Shown here: piece after piece, positions 51,574 through 60,437 of the stretch
How the letters are laid out: each line of letters starts with the position of its first letter
Numbering within the stretch: position 1 is the first letter of the stretch
NCBI GenBank assembly: GCA_018971525.1
Contig: JAGXAR010000017.1
Location: 1 to 64,000, forward strand
Source: Nitrospirota bacterium
GTDB taxonomy: Bacteria > Nitrospirota > Nitrospiria > Nitrospirales > Nitrospiraceae
Length of the DNA stretch: 64,000 bases
Direction: 5' to 3'
Position numbers and translations under genes: made by a program
The notes under the pieces: model-generated
Told to the model about the DNA's origin: nothing
What the model saw: only the letters and a program-made list of their open reading frames with translations
Database searches by the model: none

Positions 51574-52392
51574 ATGCTCGCACGCCAGCGAATCGCGTTG
51601 ATCGGTGCAGGAAATATGGCGGAGGCTATTCTGGCCGGTCTGTTGCAGGGTGGGCAGCTCACGCCGACTCAGTTCATCGCTTCCGATATCGTTCAAGCCA
51701 GACGCGCGGAACTCACGCGGACCTATGCCATCACGACGACAGGCAATAATCGTGAGGCAGCCGAAGGCGCAGAGGTGATCTTGTTGGCCGTCGAGCCTCA
51801 GGTATTGGACGACGTGCTGACCGACATCGCCCCGGCTGTGGGGGCGTCTCAATTGGTGGTGTCGGTGGCAGCCGGATATCCAATCGCACGGATGGCCCGT
51901 CACCTGCCAGGATCGAGACGTCTCGTTCGCGCCATGCCGAATACCCCGTCGTCGATACGGGAAGGCGTCACAGCTCTCGCGTACGAGGCCACCTTGTCTG
52001 AACAGGATGCCGCCACCGCGCGAGCCCTCTTTGAGCCGATCGGGAAAGTGGTGGTGGTGGCAGAACGGCTGATGGACGTCGTGACCGGGCTGAGCGGGAG
52101 CGGGCCGGCCTTCGTGTTTGTGATGATCGAAGGCCTCGCCGATGGCGGGGTGAAAATGGGATTGCCGCGTGAGACGGCCCAGTTGCTGGCGGCACAGACA
52201 GTTGCCGGGGCAGCGCGGCTGGTCATGGAATCCCATGAACACCCGGGCGTGTTGAAGGATCGCGTGGCCTCACCCGGAGGCACGACGATCGCGGGGTTGC
52301 ATGAGTTGGAGCGGGGGTGCTTTCGCGGGACGTTGATCTCAGCGGTGGAAGCCGCATCGAGGCGTTCGGCAGAATTGGGCATGCAGACCTAG
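51574..52392 (+). CDS. proC: Pyrroline-5-carboxylate reductase
   Basis: A 272-residue enzyme for the last step of proline synthesis, NAD(P)H-dependent. Rossmann start IALIGAGNMAEAILAGLL; typical segments ILLAVEPQVLDDVL, VVSVAAGYPIARMARHLPG, RLVRAMPNTPSSIREG, and the C-terminal dimer motif with LSGSGPAFVFVMIEGLADGGVKMGL and VASPGGTTIAGLHELE. The length is standard. It is expressed alone. Proline may complement the glycosylglycerate solute made by the operon downstream, but this is only a functional thought. Confidence 0.95.
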   Translation: MLARQRIALIGAGNMAEAILAGLLQGGQLTPTQFIASDIVQARRAELTRTYAITTTGNNREAAEGAEVILLAVEPQVLDDVLTDIAPAVGASQLVVSVAAGYPIARMARHLPGSRRLVRAMPNTPSSIREGVTALAYEATLSEQDAATARALFEPIGKVVVVAERLMDVVTGLSGSGPAFVFVMIEGLADGGVKMGLPRETAQLLAAQTVAGAARLVMESHEHPGVLKDRVASPGGTTIAGLHELERGCFRGTLISAVEAASRRSAELGMQT

Positions 52393-52465
52393 AAGGTTTT
52401 GGAAACACTATGTTGGCGTAGGAAATTCGAGGGGCGGCATATCCTGGACATCTTGGAAAATCCAC

Positions 52466-52590
52466 GCAGGATGCTCAACAAGGCCGTTCAGCGAGGCCGC
52501 AGCGGGTGAAGCCCCGAGGCGTACACTTGGGTACGTTGATGGTCTGAACGATTAGAGAACGAAGGTGGCGGGCGTTTTCAGCATGCCTGG
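52466..52590. mobile_element. Degenerate ~125-bp MITE relative
   Basis: The ends GCAGGATGCTCAACAAGGCC and, read in reverse, CCAGGCATGCTGAAAACGCC form imperfect inverted repeats. The right half (GGTCTGAACGATTAGAGAAC and the GGCGGGCGTTTTCAGCA end) aligns with the right half of the 250-bp element at 40822-41071 (GGTCTGAACGATGCGAGAAC, GGCGGACTTTTTCAGCA). It is shorter and more diverged, and no TA flank is left. Confidence 0.6.
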
Positions 52591-52608
52591 AAGAAGGAGA
52601 GGTTGCTT

Positions 52609-52803
52609 GTGCAATATTGGGTAAAAATTGTGTTTGTCGACAATCAGGAATTGGTGGTCAAGGATGCGATCCGCCATACCATCAGTGACGACATGGAAGT
52701 GTTGGAGGTCGACTCAGCGAAGGAAGTGATCATCATTCCCATGAAGCAGATCAAGTATCTCGCCTGTGACGCGACAGTCTTTGCGACCAAGAAACCTGGC
52801 TGA
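52609..52803 (+). CDS. Small beta-rich hypothetical protein
   Basis: A 64-residue protein. I start at the GTG at 52609 because AAGGAGAGG is six to eight bases upstream; a TTG at 52603 is too close. The sequence alternates strand and turn (QYWVKIVFVDNQELVVKDA, VLEVDSAKEVIIIPMKQIKYLAC), like a small SH3/Sm-type barrel. I do not recognise a family. It is placed just after the degenerate MITE, and converges with the phosphatase gene. Confidence 0.5.
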   Translation: MQYWVKIVFVDNQELVVKDAIRHTISDDMEVLEVDSAKEVIIIPMKQIKYLACDATVFATKKPG

Positions 52804-52840
52804 CGGATTATTCAGTTATGATTCGGGTTCAGGGTGTCCC

Positions 52841-53674
52841 TCATGGTACCTGCGCCAGCAGTTCCAGGATCGCGTCATTCCATCCAACCGGCCCGATGCC
52901 GGGCGCACGAATCATTCCAGACAGGTGGATATCGGGGTCATAGGATCCGTCTGGTTTCTGGACGAGAATCGGATAATCCACCATTGCGAGCAGGGGGGCG
53001 TCGTTGATGCTGTCCCCGATCCCAATCGTTTCGATCCGTTCCTCCTGTCCGTTCATCCGTTGTTGGCGATGGTAGCAGCGCAGGAGTGCGGATGCGGCCT
53101 CCCCCTTATCGTTTTCCCCCATCAAGTGAAATAACCGTCCCCCTTTGGTCCATCGAAGGCCCCGGCTAACGATTTGCCGGCAGACTTCTTCGATGAGCGC
53201 CTGAGGGCCTTGCAGGAGAAAGGGTTCGTCGTATTCCCGCTGCTTACCCAGGATGGCGTCGGCACGTGGGAGTCCGGTCACCTGCATGATGGCTTCTACC
53301 GATAGGTCCCCAAAGCCCTGTAACGGCGTTTCAACAGCATGTTCGATTTGTTTCAGTACCTCGCGTAGCATGTGATAGGGAAGGCCTAATTCGATGACCT
53401 GGTAGGGAGACCTGGTTCGCATGCGATCCAACGGGAAGTCGAAGAGGCCCTGAGGGACAAACACCGCGCCGCCGTTTTCGACAATGAAAGGGTCACGAAG
53501 GTCGAGGCGTCGTCGAAGTGGTTCCATTTCCGCGCGCGTTTTACTCGAGACCAGCACGAGCGGAATTCCTTGCTCGCGGAGCGCAGTGAGGGCTGGTGTG
53601 GCCGCCTCGTAGGAATAGGTCGTACCGTCCAGGAGGGAGCCATCCAAATCTGAATAGACGATCAAATTGGGCAT
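52841..53674 (-). CDS. Glucosyl/mannosyl-3-phosphoglycerate phosphatase
   Basis: A 277-residue HAD-superfamily (type IIB cap) phosphatase. Motif I DLDGSLLDG has Asp9 and Asp11; motif II VSSKTR; motif IV GIGDSINDAPLLAMVDYPILV. The N-terminal SDLDGSLLDGTTYSYEAA and the GENDKGEA segment in the cap-to-core return match the MpgP family, which dephosphorylates mannosyl- or glucosyl-3-phosphoglycerate. It is the last gene of the gpgS operon, so the substrate is probably the glucosyl form or a derivative. Confidence 0.85.
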   Translation of the reverse strand: MPNLIVYSDLDGSLLDGTTYSYEAATPALTALREQGIPLVLVSSKTRAEMEPLRRRLDLRDPFIVENGGAVFVPQGLFDFPLDRMRTRSPYQVIELGLPYHMLREVLKQIEHAVETPLQGFGDLSVEAIMQVTGLPRADAILGKQREYDEPFLLQGPQALIEEVCRQIVSRGLRWTKGGRLFHLMGENDKGEAASALLRCYHRQQRMNGQEERIETIGIGDSINDAPLLAMVDYPILVQKPDGSYDPDIHLSGMIRAPGIGPVGWNDAILELLAQVP

Positions 53675-53686
53675 AATCTTGCGCCG

Positions 53687-54394
53687 TTACAAGTGATGCA
53701 AATCATCGACCGTGCCGGATTTGGATCGGGCCACCAGCCGTCGTTCCAAGAACTCTTTCGCGAGATCGGCTGCCCCGAGTCCGAATGCGATCGCTCCGGC
53801 CAGCACGATCCCTCCCCAGGTAATGCCGAATCCCACGACAACGATGTGTTGGGCAATACCCAGTTGCTCCAGCGCCATGGCGCCCGCGAGGAGTTGGAGT
53901 CCCCAGCGGGAACAGGCTGCGATGAGTCTGGCGGGAGGCAGCCCGGCGTTGACGGAGGCAATCAGGACGGCCTGGGATGCAAAGTTGGAGAGGAAGTACC
54001 CGGCCAGGAGAATCACCGTTGCCGTCACCAGATGGGGCACATAGGCCAGCAGTGACTGGGCGAACTGGTTGATCGGAGCCAGGTTCAGGGCTCCTAACGC
54101 CGCGATCGAGGCCAGCACAATCACCGTCCAATAGATGCTGCGACCGACGAGGCGAGAAGGATCGGTCTTGACTCCTCCCCGCAGGAGCGCCGCATTCATC
54201 CCCAGCCGATCACAGAGATGGTCGAATCCAATCACGCGAAACAGCCGTTCAACGAAGAAACCGAACGCCCACGCGGTGAAGAGGCCACCGAGCAGGATAA
54301 TGCCCATGGCGAGCACATTGGGGAGCACGGTCAGCATATGGCGTCCGAGCAGTTTCAACGGCTCTAGAAGCGCCTGGTTAATGAAGTCATTCAT
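53687..54394 (-). CDS. MscS-related conserved TM-helix protein
   Basis: A 235-residue inner-membrane protein starting at 54394 behind AGGAGGT. It has five or six hydrophobic segments, including VLPNVLAMGIILLGGLFTAWAFGFFVERLF and a repeated LVTATVILLAGYFLSNFASQAVL. That pattern is the conserved TM helix repeat seen in MscS-related channel proteins. There is no MscS beta domain. Encoded between solute synthesis genes, it may be a pore or regulator for solute release at low osmolarity; this is inferred from context. Its start overlaps the upstream glycosyltransferase stop. Confidence 0.75.
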   Translation of the reverse strand: MNDFINQALLEPLKLLGRHMLTVLPNVLAMGIILLGGLFTAWAFGFFVERLFRVIGFDHLCDRLGMNAALLRGGVKTDPSRLVGRSIYWTVIVLASIAALGALNLAPINQFAQSLLAYVPHLVTATVILLAGYFLSNFASQAVLIASVNAGLPPARLIAACSRWGLQLLAGAMALEQLGIAQHIVVVGFGITWGGIVLAGAIAFGLGAADLAKEFLERRLVARSKSGTVDDLHHL

Positions 54395-55721
54395 GATCAC
54401 CTCCTGCGTCGGTGGTCGTGTGATGCAACAGAGGCGGCGCTGCGGGTTGCAGTGCAGGCGGTTGCCAACGTTCAATCAGATAGGGCTTCATGCGTTCGAA
54501 CGTGTGGCACAAGGCTTCGATCTTCTGTTCTGCCTCCGTGGATGTCAGGCCTTGGGTGGCATGGACGAACGAGGCGGTCCGACCTAAGTACAGGGGGGTC
54601 AGGGATTTCAGGAGGTGATCGCGCGGCATTACTCGCTTGTGATATGCGGTGGCTGCATCGTAGACGACCTGGACCCACAACTCATCGGGGATGCGACAGT
54701 CGGTGCCGGATGCCCCCTGGAGGTCGCGCAACTGAGTGAACGTCTTGTCGGCCAAGATCTGCCGCCAGATGGGTTCAAGATCGGTGAGGCCCTGTCGATA
54801 GTGCGACACCATCCGCTCCACGTTGACATGGACCGGTTCGACTCCGACCTCGTAGGGAAATCCAAAGAGTGGAACCGGCTGCGATCCCTCCTGACGGGAC
54901 CAGAGGTCTTCATGCTGCTCCATTAAGGCAAAGAGCGCTCCCACCACTTGCATCAACATGGCTGACAGGTCGGAAGCAGGATCCTTCGGATTATGGATTT
55001 TTGCGCCGAGGAAGCTTTGGCAGACCCGTGCGCCGCTGGCGATGGCCTCCGTCGTCATCCAGATATCGATGCCGAACCGCGCCACTTCCGATTCCCAGAC
55101 ATGTTGGTTGAGATAGTGAGCCGCGAGTTCACCGGAAAATCCAAACTCCCCGCCGATGGGCTGGCGGATCCGTTGCCCGTACAGGGCCCTGGTGAGCGGG
55201 TAGGCGAGGCTATTCGTAATCGTGCCGTCGTATTTGTGACGCAGATAGTAGGGTGCGACGTAGTCGTATCCCTCTTCCATGATCGGGCGGAGTAACAGTT
55301 CGATCCATTCCGGTGAAATACTGCGGAGATCTGCATCGACGACTGCGCAGGCCTTGGTTTTCAGTCGTCGCGCAATCTCGAAGATCGTCCGGAAGGCACT
55401 GCCTTTTCCTGGGATGCCATGGTAGGGCGTGACAATCCGATGCAGCATACCTTGCTGCTCGCCGATGAAGAGGTATTGGAAGTCGACGGCGGTGCGGGCG
55501 ACGATGGCCGGCGTCTCATCTGAAGAGCCGCCGTCGGAGTTGACCAGGACGGCCCGGCGACCAGGGAAGTGTTTGGCGAGGCCTGCACTTACGGCCCGCA
55601 CGACATGCCCGACCGTGTCCGCGTTGTTGTAGCTCGGAATCCCGACGAGAATCTCTGCCGAACCGATATCCTGAAGCCGTGCTTCAGTTGGTGCAGTGAG
55701 TGGTGTGAGACCGGTGTTCAT
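54387..55721 (-). CDS. GT-A glycosyltransferase of the solute operon
   Basis: A 444-residue GT-A fold enzyme. The nucleotide-sugar fold starts VGIPSYNNADTVGHVV, with the metal-binding motif DAD at 129-131 and a conserved acceptor segment RQPIGGEFGFSGELAAHYL. The layout recalls mannosylglycerate synthase-type enzymes (family GT78-like) rather than generic GT2. Being next to gpgS and a GPG-type phosphatase, it may add a second sugar to glucosyl-3-phosphoglycerate or use glycerate directly. Its start overlaps the gpgS stop by ATGA. Confidence 0.72.
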   Translation of the reverse strand: MNTGLTPLTAPTEARLQDIGSAEILVGIPSYNNADTVGHVVRAVSAGLAKHFPGRRAVLVNSDGGSSDETPAIVARTAVDFQYLFIGEQQGMLHRIVTPYHGIPGKGSAFRTIFEIARRLKTKACAVVDADLRSISPEWIELLLRPIMEEGYDYVAPYYLRHKYDGTITNSLAYPLTRALYGQRIRQPIGGEFGFSGELAAHYLNQHVWESEVARFGIDIWMTTEAIASGARVCQSFLGAKIHNPKDPASDLSAMLMQVVGALFALMEQHEDLWSRQEGSQPVPLFGFPYEVGVEPVHVNVERMVSHYRQGLTDLEPIWRQILADKTFTQLRDLQGASGTDCRIPDELWVQVVYDAATAYHKRVMPRDHLLKSLTPLYLGRTASFVHATQGLTSTEAEQKIEALCHTFERMKPYLIERWQPPALQPAAPPLLHHTTTDAGGDHE

Positions 55722-56962
55722 GACGCGGTGGCTGCCGGTTCAGACGTGGGGTCCCAGGCGTGATCCGCTTCGACAGCATCGACCAGGCGCTCGAAAATAT
55801 CGGGCACGGCATGGGCCACACGACTCCAGTTGGAAATCATGGGGACGCCAAGCGGATCGTCGAGAAACCCATCGGTGGCCAGTTTCATACCTTTCAAAAA
55901 GACTTCGACGGCCGTTCGTTCTTCGTGTCGGTCGAACGTGAGGCTATTGATGGCCGCGTCGTTTTCGTAACGGCTGATCGCTTCCTGAGCGGCTTGCAAA
56001 TACGTCGCCCGAAGGGTCTTGAGGACTCCGTCAGATAAGACGACGCCTTCGCTCGCCAGATTCCTGAAGAGCGATTTCGTGATGTCGACGCACATCTTGA
56101 GGAGGCCGGCATCGGGGTCTTGGCTTGAGAGCGCTTGGTGTTTGTGGTCATACGCATCTGCAATATCAACCTGGCAAATGCGGCGCAACGCACAGTTGCG
56201 ATAGACCTCCGCGAGGACGCCGATTTCGAGACCCCAGTCACCTGGAATTCTATTGGTCCAGGCCAGGTCCCGCACCATGGCGAACTCGCCGGCCAAGGGG
56301 TAGCGAAAGCTGTCGAGAAACGTCAGGAGCGCGTGAGGCCCCACGAGCTGCTGGAGGCTTCGGATCATGGGGGTAATGAACAGGCGCGTTACCCGGCCAT
56401 GGAGGCGGTCGGTGACTCGGCTGTAATAGCCTTTGCAAAATTCATAACCGAGATTCGGGTTGGCGATGGGATAGCAAAGGCGTGCCAGATACTCCCGGTT
56501 GTAGCTGGTGATGTCGCAGTCGTGGAGCGCGATGACCTGACTGTGGTTTCTGGCCAACACGTAACCGAAGGCCGTCCAACAGCCTCGTCCCTTCCCCTGC
56601 AGGCCGATGTCGAGGTTGTGATCGACCAAGAGCTTGAGGATGCCTTGGATGCGCGCGCCGTCATTCCAGATGAGGCGCACCCGCTGAGGCAGTTCGGAAA
56701 AGAATTGTTTCGCCAGGCGAAATTCTAAAGCCGAAGCGCGATCCAACGAGATGACGATTTCGTTGAGGTACGACACAGTCTTGAGGGTCTCCACAATGGC
56801 CTTCAATGCCGGGCGCCCCAATTCTGCATAGAGGGAGGGGAGGACGAGAGCGATGGGGTTCACGCGCCCATAGCGCGCTAACTCCCGCTCAAGTTGGGTG
56901 ACGTTCGGCTGCCCGAGTCGGTGAAGCACCGTGACGACACCGTTTTGGTAGAAGTCTGACAT
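55718..56962 (-). CDS. gpgS: Glucosyl-3-phosphoglycerate synthase
   Basis: A 414-residue retaining glycosyltransferase (GT81 type) that transfers glucose from an NDP donor to 3-phosphoglycerate, the first step of glucosylglycerate synthesis. Landmarks are ALVLPSLYAEL at the N-terminus, DRASALEF, a GLQGKGRGCWTAFGYV donor loop, the metal motif HDCD with Asp148/Asp150, PLAGEFAMVRDLAW and GDWGLEIGVLAEVYR. The length equals that of free-living GpgS. First gene of a four-gene overlapping operon. The product is a compatible solute. Confidence 0.9.
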   Translation of the reverse strand: MSDFYQNGVVTVLHRLGQPNVTQLERELARYGRVNPIALVLPSLYAELGRPALKAIVETLKTVSYLNEIVISLDRASALEFRLAKQFFSELPQRVRLIWNDGARIQGILKLLVDHNLDIGLQGKGRGCWTAFGYVLARNHSQVIALHDCDITSYNREYLARLCYPIANPNLGYEFCKGYYSRVTDRLHGRVTRLFITPMIRSLQQLVGPHALLTFLDSFRYPLAGEFAMVRDLAWTNRIPGDWGLEIGVLAEVYRNCALRRICQVDIADAYDHKHQALSSQDPDAGLLKMCVDITKSLFRNLASEGVVLSDGVLKTLRATYLQAAQEAISRYENDAAINSLTFDRHEERTAVEVFLKGMKLATDGFLDDPLGVPMISNWSRVAHAVPDIFERLVDAVEADHAWDPTSEPAATAS

Positions 56963-57205
56963 TTGGGCCTCCGATGAGCGAGTCGCCTGTCGTGCCTACC
57001 AATGATATGCGGAGAGATCAGGAGCGGTCGTCGAAGACATGCGCCGCATTCACCTTAGCAGCAGCACATCCATCTCTTATATTACAACAACTGTGCAGGT
57101 GACATGCCACTAGAAAGCGCCCTAAAGTGCTGGATGTTCAGGTATCGAACCAGTGTGGGAGGTGAAGGGGATGGTGGGAAAACCCTTCACCTCCAAGATG
57201 GTTCC

Positions 57206-57256
57206 TCTGGTTTGTTTGGTTTCTCTTGTTTATTTGGTTGAACCAGACTAACCAGA
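57206..57256. repeat. TGGTTTGT-family inverted repeat, copy 3
   Basis: Arms TCTGGTTTGTTTGGTT (57206-57221) and AACCAGACTAACCAGA (57241-57256) pair with two mismatches around a 19-base loop. It adjoins the 3' end of the decarboxylase gene (57261) and may terminate it. Copies 1 and 2 are at 32527 and 34849. The remaining ~240 bases towards gpgS hold the gpgS leader and no gene. Confidence 0.6.
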
Positions 57257-57260
57257 ATTG

Positions 57261-58916
57261 CTAGGGGCGATCGGTGGAGAGTCGTTTGGCGAGGCGATGG
57301 GCAAGTCGTACCATGCCGGCCGAGCGATCGGCTGGGTCGAGCAGCACATTCAGGAGATGCAGGTGGCTGGAATCCGCCAAGGCGGCGGTGATTCCTCGCT
57401 CGAACTCCCCTTGGGTTGCGATCCTCGTACCGACTCCGCCTCCGATCATGTCGCAGATCCGTTCATAGCGCCACTCGTGGACGTCGTTGAAGGGGCCTTC
57501 GAGAATCTCCCGTTCAGTGGAGTAGCCTCGATTGTTCAGCACGACGACGATCGGCGTCTGGCCATATCGCACGGCGGTCGAGAGTTCCGTTCCCGTCATT
57601 TGAAACGCGCCGTCGCCGACCAGCACGATCGGTCGAAGGGTGGGATCGGCAAACGAGGCGCCCACTGCTGCCGGAACGGCAAATCCCATCGAGGTGTAAT
57701 AGGCCGGAGAGAGGAACTCGAATCGCCGGTGGACATGGAGATCGGCCGCTGCAAAGAGCGATTCACCGACGTCGGCGATCACGAGTGTGTGTTCATCCAG
57801 CAGACTATCGAGATGGCGGAAGAGTCCATTCAAGGTCACGGGGACGTCCGGTGCGATGGTGCCTTGCGCGACGGGGGGTGGTGCCGGCAGGGCGCGGGAA
57901 GGAAACGAAGGGAGAGGGTTGGTCACCAGTGCCCGCACGAAGTCTTGAAACCTGATCGCATCGTAGCGATGGTGCTTGATGGCCACCCGATCGGCTGTCG
58001 CGTGTATCGTGCGGCCTTCCGACAACAGGGGCGAATCGGCATCGAGATCTTCGACATCGGATAAGATCGACCCCAGGATGAGCAGGCAGTCAGATGCATT
58101 GATGAACGATTGGACTTCATCACGCGCGATGAGGCCGCCGTATACTCCGACGTAGAGTGGGTGGTCCTCACGGATGACGGATTTTCCCAGCAGGGTCGAG
58201 GCGATGGGGACATTGAGCCGTTCGACCAGACGTGTCAGATCGTCTTGCAGGCCGAATCGCCCGATCTCGGCACCAGCTAAGATAGCAGGGCGGCTGGCCG
58301 AGGCCAACATGGCGCGGACTTCGGCGATGGCTTCGTCCAGCGCGGCGAGGTCGCTCGGCTCATCGTCGAGACATAAGGGTCGTAACGGGTTTGCCAGCGG
58401 CGTATGGACGAGATCACGGGGGATTTCGATGTAGATCGGGCGGCGATAGCGCTGCAGCGCCGCAAAGGCCCGATCCATTTCTCGTTCAGCGGTTGAGGGA
58501 TCATCCAGTGAGATGGCGGCCACCGTGATCTTCTCGAAGACCTCACGTTGCGTGGAAAAGTCCCGCACCATGTGGTGCATGTAGGGTGTGCGAACACGTT
58601 CTGAGAGTCCCGGTGATCCGGTGAGCAGCACCACCGGCGACCGTTCGGCATAGGCGCAGGCGATAGCGTTCACGGTATTGAGTCCGCCGACGCAGTAGGT
58701 CACACAGACCGCGCCGATGCCGTTGATGCGCGCATAGGCATCCGCAGCGAACCCCGCACAATCCTCGCGCGTTGTCCCGACATGTTGAATCGGCGAGGCG
58801 TCGATTAATTGGTAGAGGCTGAGGACATAGTCGCCGGGGATTCCGAAGATATGACGGACCCCCAACTGGTGGAGCCGATCAATCACGGCGGAACCGATGG
58901 TCGGTATTCGTTTCAT
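57261..58916 (-). CDS. TPP-dependent 2-oxoacid decarboxylase (pyruvate/indolepyruvate decarboxylase type)
   Basis: A 551-residue thiamine-diphosphate enzyme. The start at 58916 is where the family begins (IGSAVIDRLHQLGVRHIFGIPGDYVLSLYQLI). The catalytic Glu is Glu51 in TTREDCAGFAADAYAR. The PYR domain is followed by a central domain with PAILAGAEIGR, and the PP domain has the TPP motif GDG at about 434 with a closing VVLNN. Full three-domain length and the IPGDY start fit the non-oxidative keto-acid decarboxylases; the substrate is unknown. It starts 144 bases from the divergent methyltransferase gene. Confidence 0.85.
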   Translation of the reverse strand: MKRIPTIGSAVIDRLHQLGVRHIFGIPGDYVLSLYQLIDASPIQHVGTTREDCAGFAADAYARINGIGAVCVTYCVGGLNTVNAIACAYAERSPVVLLTGSPGLSERVRTPYMHHMVRDFSTQREVFEKITVAAISLDDPSTAEREMDRAFAALQRYRRPIYIEIPRDLVHTPLANPLRPLCLDDEPSDLAALDEAIAEVRAMLASASRPAILAGAEIGRFGLQDDLTRLVERLNVPIASTLLGKSVIREDHPLYVGVYGGLIARDEVQSFINASDCLLILGSILSDVEDLDADSPLLSEGRTIHATADRVAIKHHRYDAIRFQDFVRALVTNPLPSFPSRALPAPPPVAQGTIAPDVPVTLNGLFRHLDSLLDEHTLVIADVGESLFAAADLHVHRRFEFLSPAYYTSMGFAVPAAVGASFADPTLRPIVLVGDGAFQMTGTELSTAVRYGQTPIVVVLNNRGYSTEREILEGPFNDVHEWRYERICDMIGGGVGTRIATQGEFERGITAALADSSHLHLLNVLLDPADRSAGMVRLAHRLAKRLSTDRP

Positions 58917-59060
58917 CGTTGGGGTTTCCTGGTTCATGGCACGGAGCACAGCCGGTACGCCACGCAAAAGCGCAGCAAACCACAGCGCGGGTCCGCCGTC
59001 AAGCAACCAGCTGCGTGCGGAGGGACTTGACGTTCGGTTCGTGCCATTGGATAAGTAGCT

Positions 59061-60254
59061 ATGACACTTCATGATGACAGTTCCCGTGGGCGCGTCCGGC
59101 TCTCTCGCGCACGTGCTATAGAAGAACTAGGGCATCTCTGGATCTATGCCGGTTATGTCGAGGAGGTCAGCGGCGAGCTGGTCTCAGGCGATGTAGTCGA
59201 TGTCATGGCGCCGAATGGGAGATTCTACGCCAGAGGCCTCTACAATCCCGCATCCAAGATCCGCGTACGGATCCTGACTTTCGACGACGAACCCATCACG
59301 GAACAGTTTTGGAGGGGGCGACTCGCCCAGGCGGTCAGGCTGCGCCAGAAGATCGTCACCGGCACCAATGCGTATCGCCTCATCTATGGGGAAGCGGATC
59401 GATTGCCGGGCCTGATTGTGGATCGCTACGACGATGTCTTGGTCATGCAGACCCTCTCCTCCGGTATGGACCGCCGGAAAAACCTGCTGGCCGATCTCCT
59501 CTGTCAGGAATCCGGAGCCACGCGAGTGTATTTGCGCAATGATGCCAAGAGTCGCACGTTGGAGGGACTGCCGGTGGAGCGAGGGTTTCTCCGAGGGGGT
59601 GGCCCGACGACGGTCGAGATCCAGGAGGGGCCGGCTCGATTCCTCGTCGATATCGAAGGGGGACAGAAGACCGGTTGGTTTTGCGATCAGCGGGAGAATC
59701 GACTGGTGACAGCACGGTTCGCGGTCGCTGCGGAGGTGCTGGAGGTGTTTGCGCACACGGGAGCCTTTGGGATCCATGCGGCGCTCGCGGGAGCGAAGTC
59801 GGTCGAAGGGCTGGATGTGAGTGAGGAGGCCCTGGTGCTCGCGCGCAATCATGCGGTGTTAAACAAAGTGGACGATCGTTGTGTCTATCAATCGGCGGAT
59901 GCGTTTGTGGAAATGCGAAAGTTGGAACGGGCTGGGCGTCGCTATGACCTGGTGTTGCTCGATCCCCCGGCGTTCGCTCGCAGCAAACAGGCCGTGCCTC
60001 GTGCCCTCGCTGGATACAAAGATGTGAATCTGCTTGGGATGCGACTCACCAAGCCGGAGGGGTTTCTGGTCACGAGTTCCTGTTCCCACCATGTGACGGA
60101 ACAGGAATTGTGGACGGGCATCCGCCTGGCTGCGCGAGATGCGAAGCGGCAGGTCCGCCTGCTTGAACAGCGCGGGCAGGCTAGTGACCATCCCATCCTC
60201 GCCACCATGCCGGAAACGCGGTATTTAAAATATTTCCTGCTGCAGATTTTCTAA
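59061..60254 (+). CDS. RlmI-like 23S rRNA cytosine-5 methyltransferase
   Basis: A 397-residue SAM-dependent methyltransferase. A PUA domain occupies about the first 85 residues (GHLWIYAGYVEEV, YARGLYNPASKIRVRIL). A central EEHEE-type linker includes GEADRLPGLIVDRYDDVLVMQ. The Rossmann domain begins at VDIEGGQKTGWFCDQRENR, has LEVFAHTGAFGIHAALAGA (motif I), LLDPPAF (motif IV), and the catalytic TSSCSHH segment (motif VI with Cys). The best match is RlmI/RlmK-type m5C1962 modification, inferred by family. Divergent from the decarboxylase gene. Confidence 0.88.
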   Translation: MTLHDDSSRGRVRLSRARAIEELGHLWIYAGYVEEVSGELVSGDVVDVMAPNGRFYARGLYNPASKIRVRILTFDDEPITEQFWRGRLAQAVRLRQKIVTGTNAYRLIYGEADRLPGLIVDRYDDVLVMQTLSSGMDRRKNLLADLLCQESGATRVYLRNDAKSRTLEGLPVERGFLRGGGPTTVEIQEGPARFLVDIEGGQKTGWFCDQRENRLVTARFAVAAEVLEVFAHTGAFGIHAALAGAKSVEGLDVSEEALVLARNHAVLNKVDDRCVYQSADAFVEMRKLERAGRRYDLVLLDPPAFARSKQAVPRALAGYKDVNLLGMRLTKPEGFLVTSSCSHHVTEQELWTGIRLAARDAKRQVRLLEQRGQASDHPILATMPETRYLKYFLLQIF

Positions 60255-60437
60255 CAGGGTGTGGAAACGGTCTGCCCACGCCATAGACCGTAGTGCGTGA
60301 AGCGCGAGATATGCGAGAAATGCGCGACGTGGACAGATTGGATTCCCATCTCGTCTCGCCCGTCCTGTGTGTCTCCTGCGGCCATTCTGCAATCACCGGT
60401 GGTGCCCCAAGACCATGACTTGTATTCCTCTGCTCCG

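Noticed and set aside
57258-58064. Long plus-strand open frame (268 codons) opposite the TPP decarboxylase
   Set aside because: Antisense shadow; the minus-strand gene has intact TPP motifs throughout.
57261-58916. Could the TPP enzyme be the missing phosphonopyruvate decarboxylase for PepM?
   Set aside because: It is a full-length three-domain decarboxylase (551 residues) with an IPGDY-type start, unlike the shorter phosphonopyruvate decarboxylases, and is 23 kb away from pepM.
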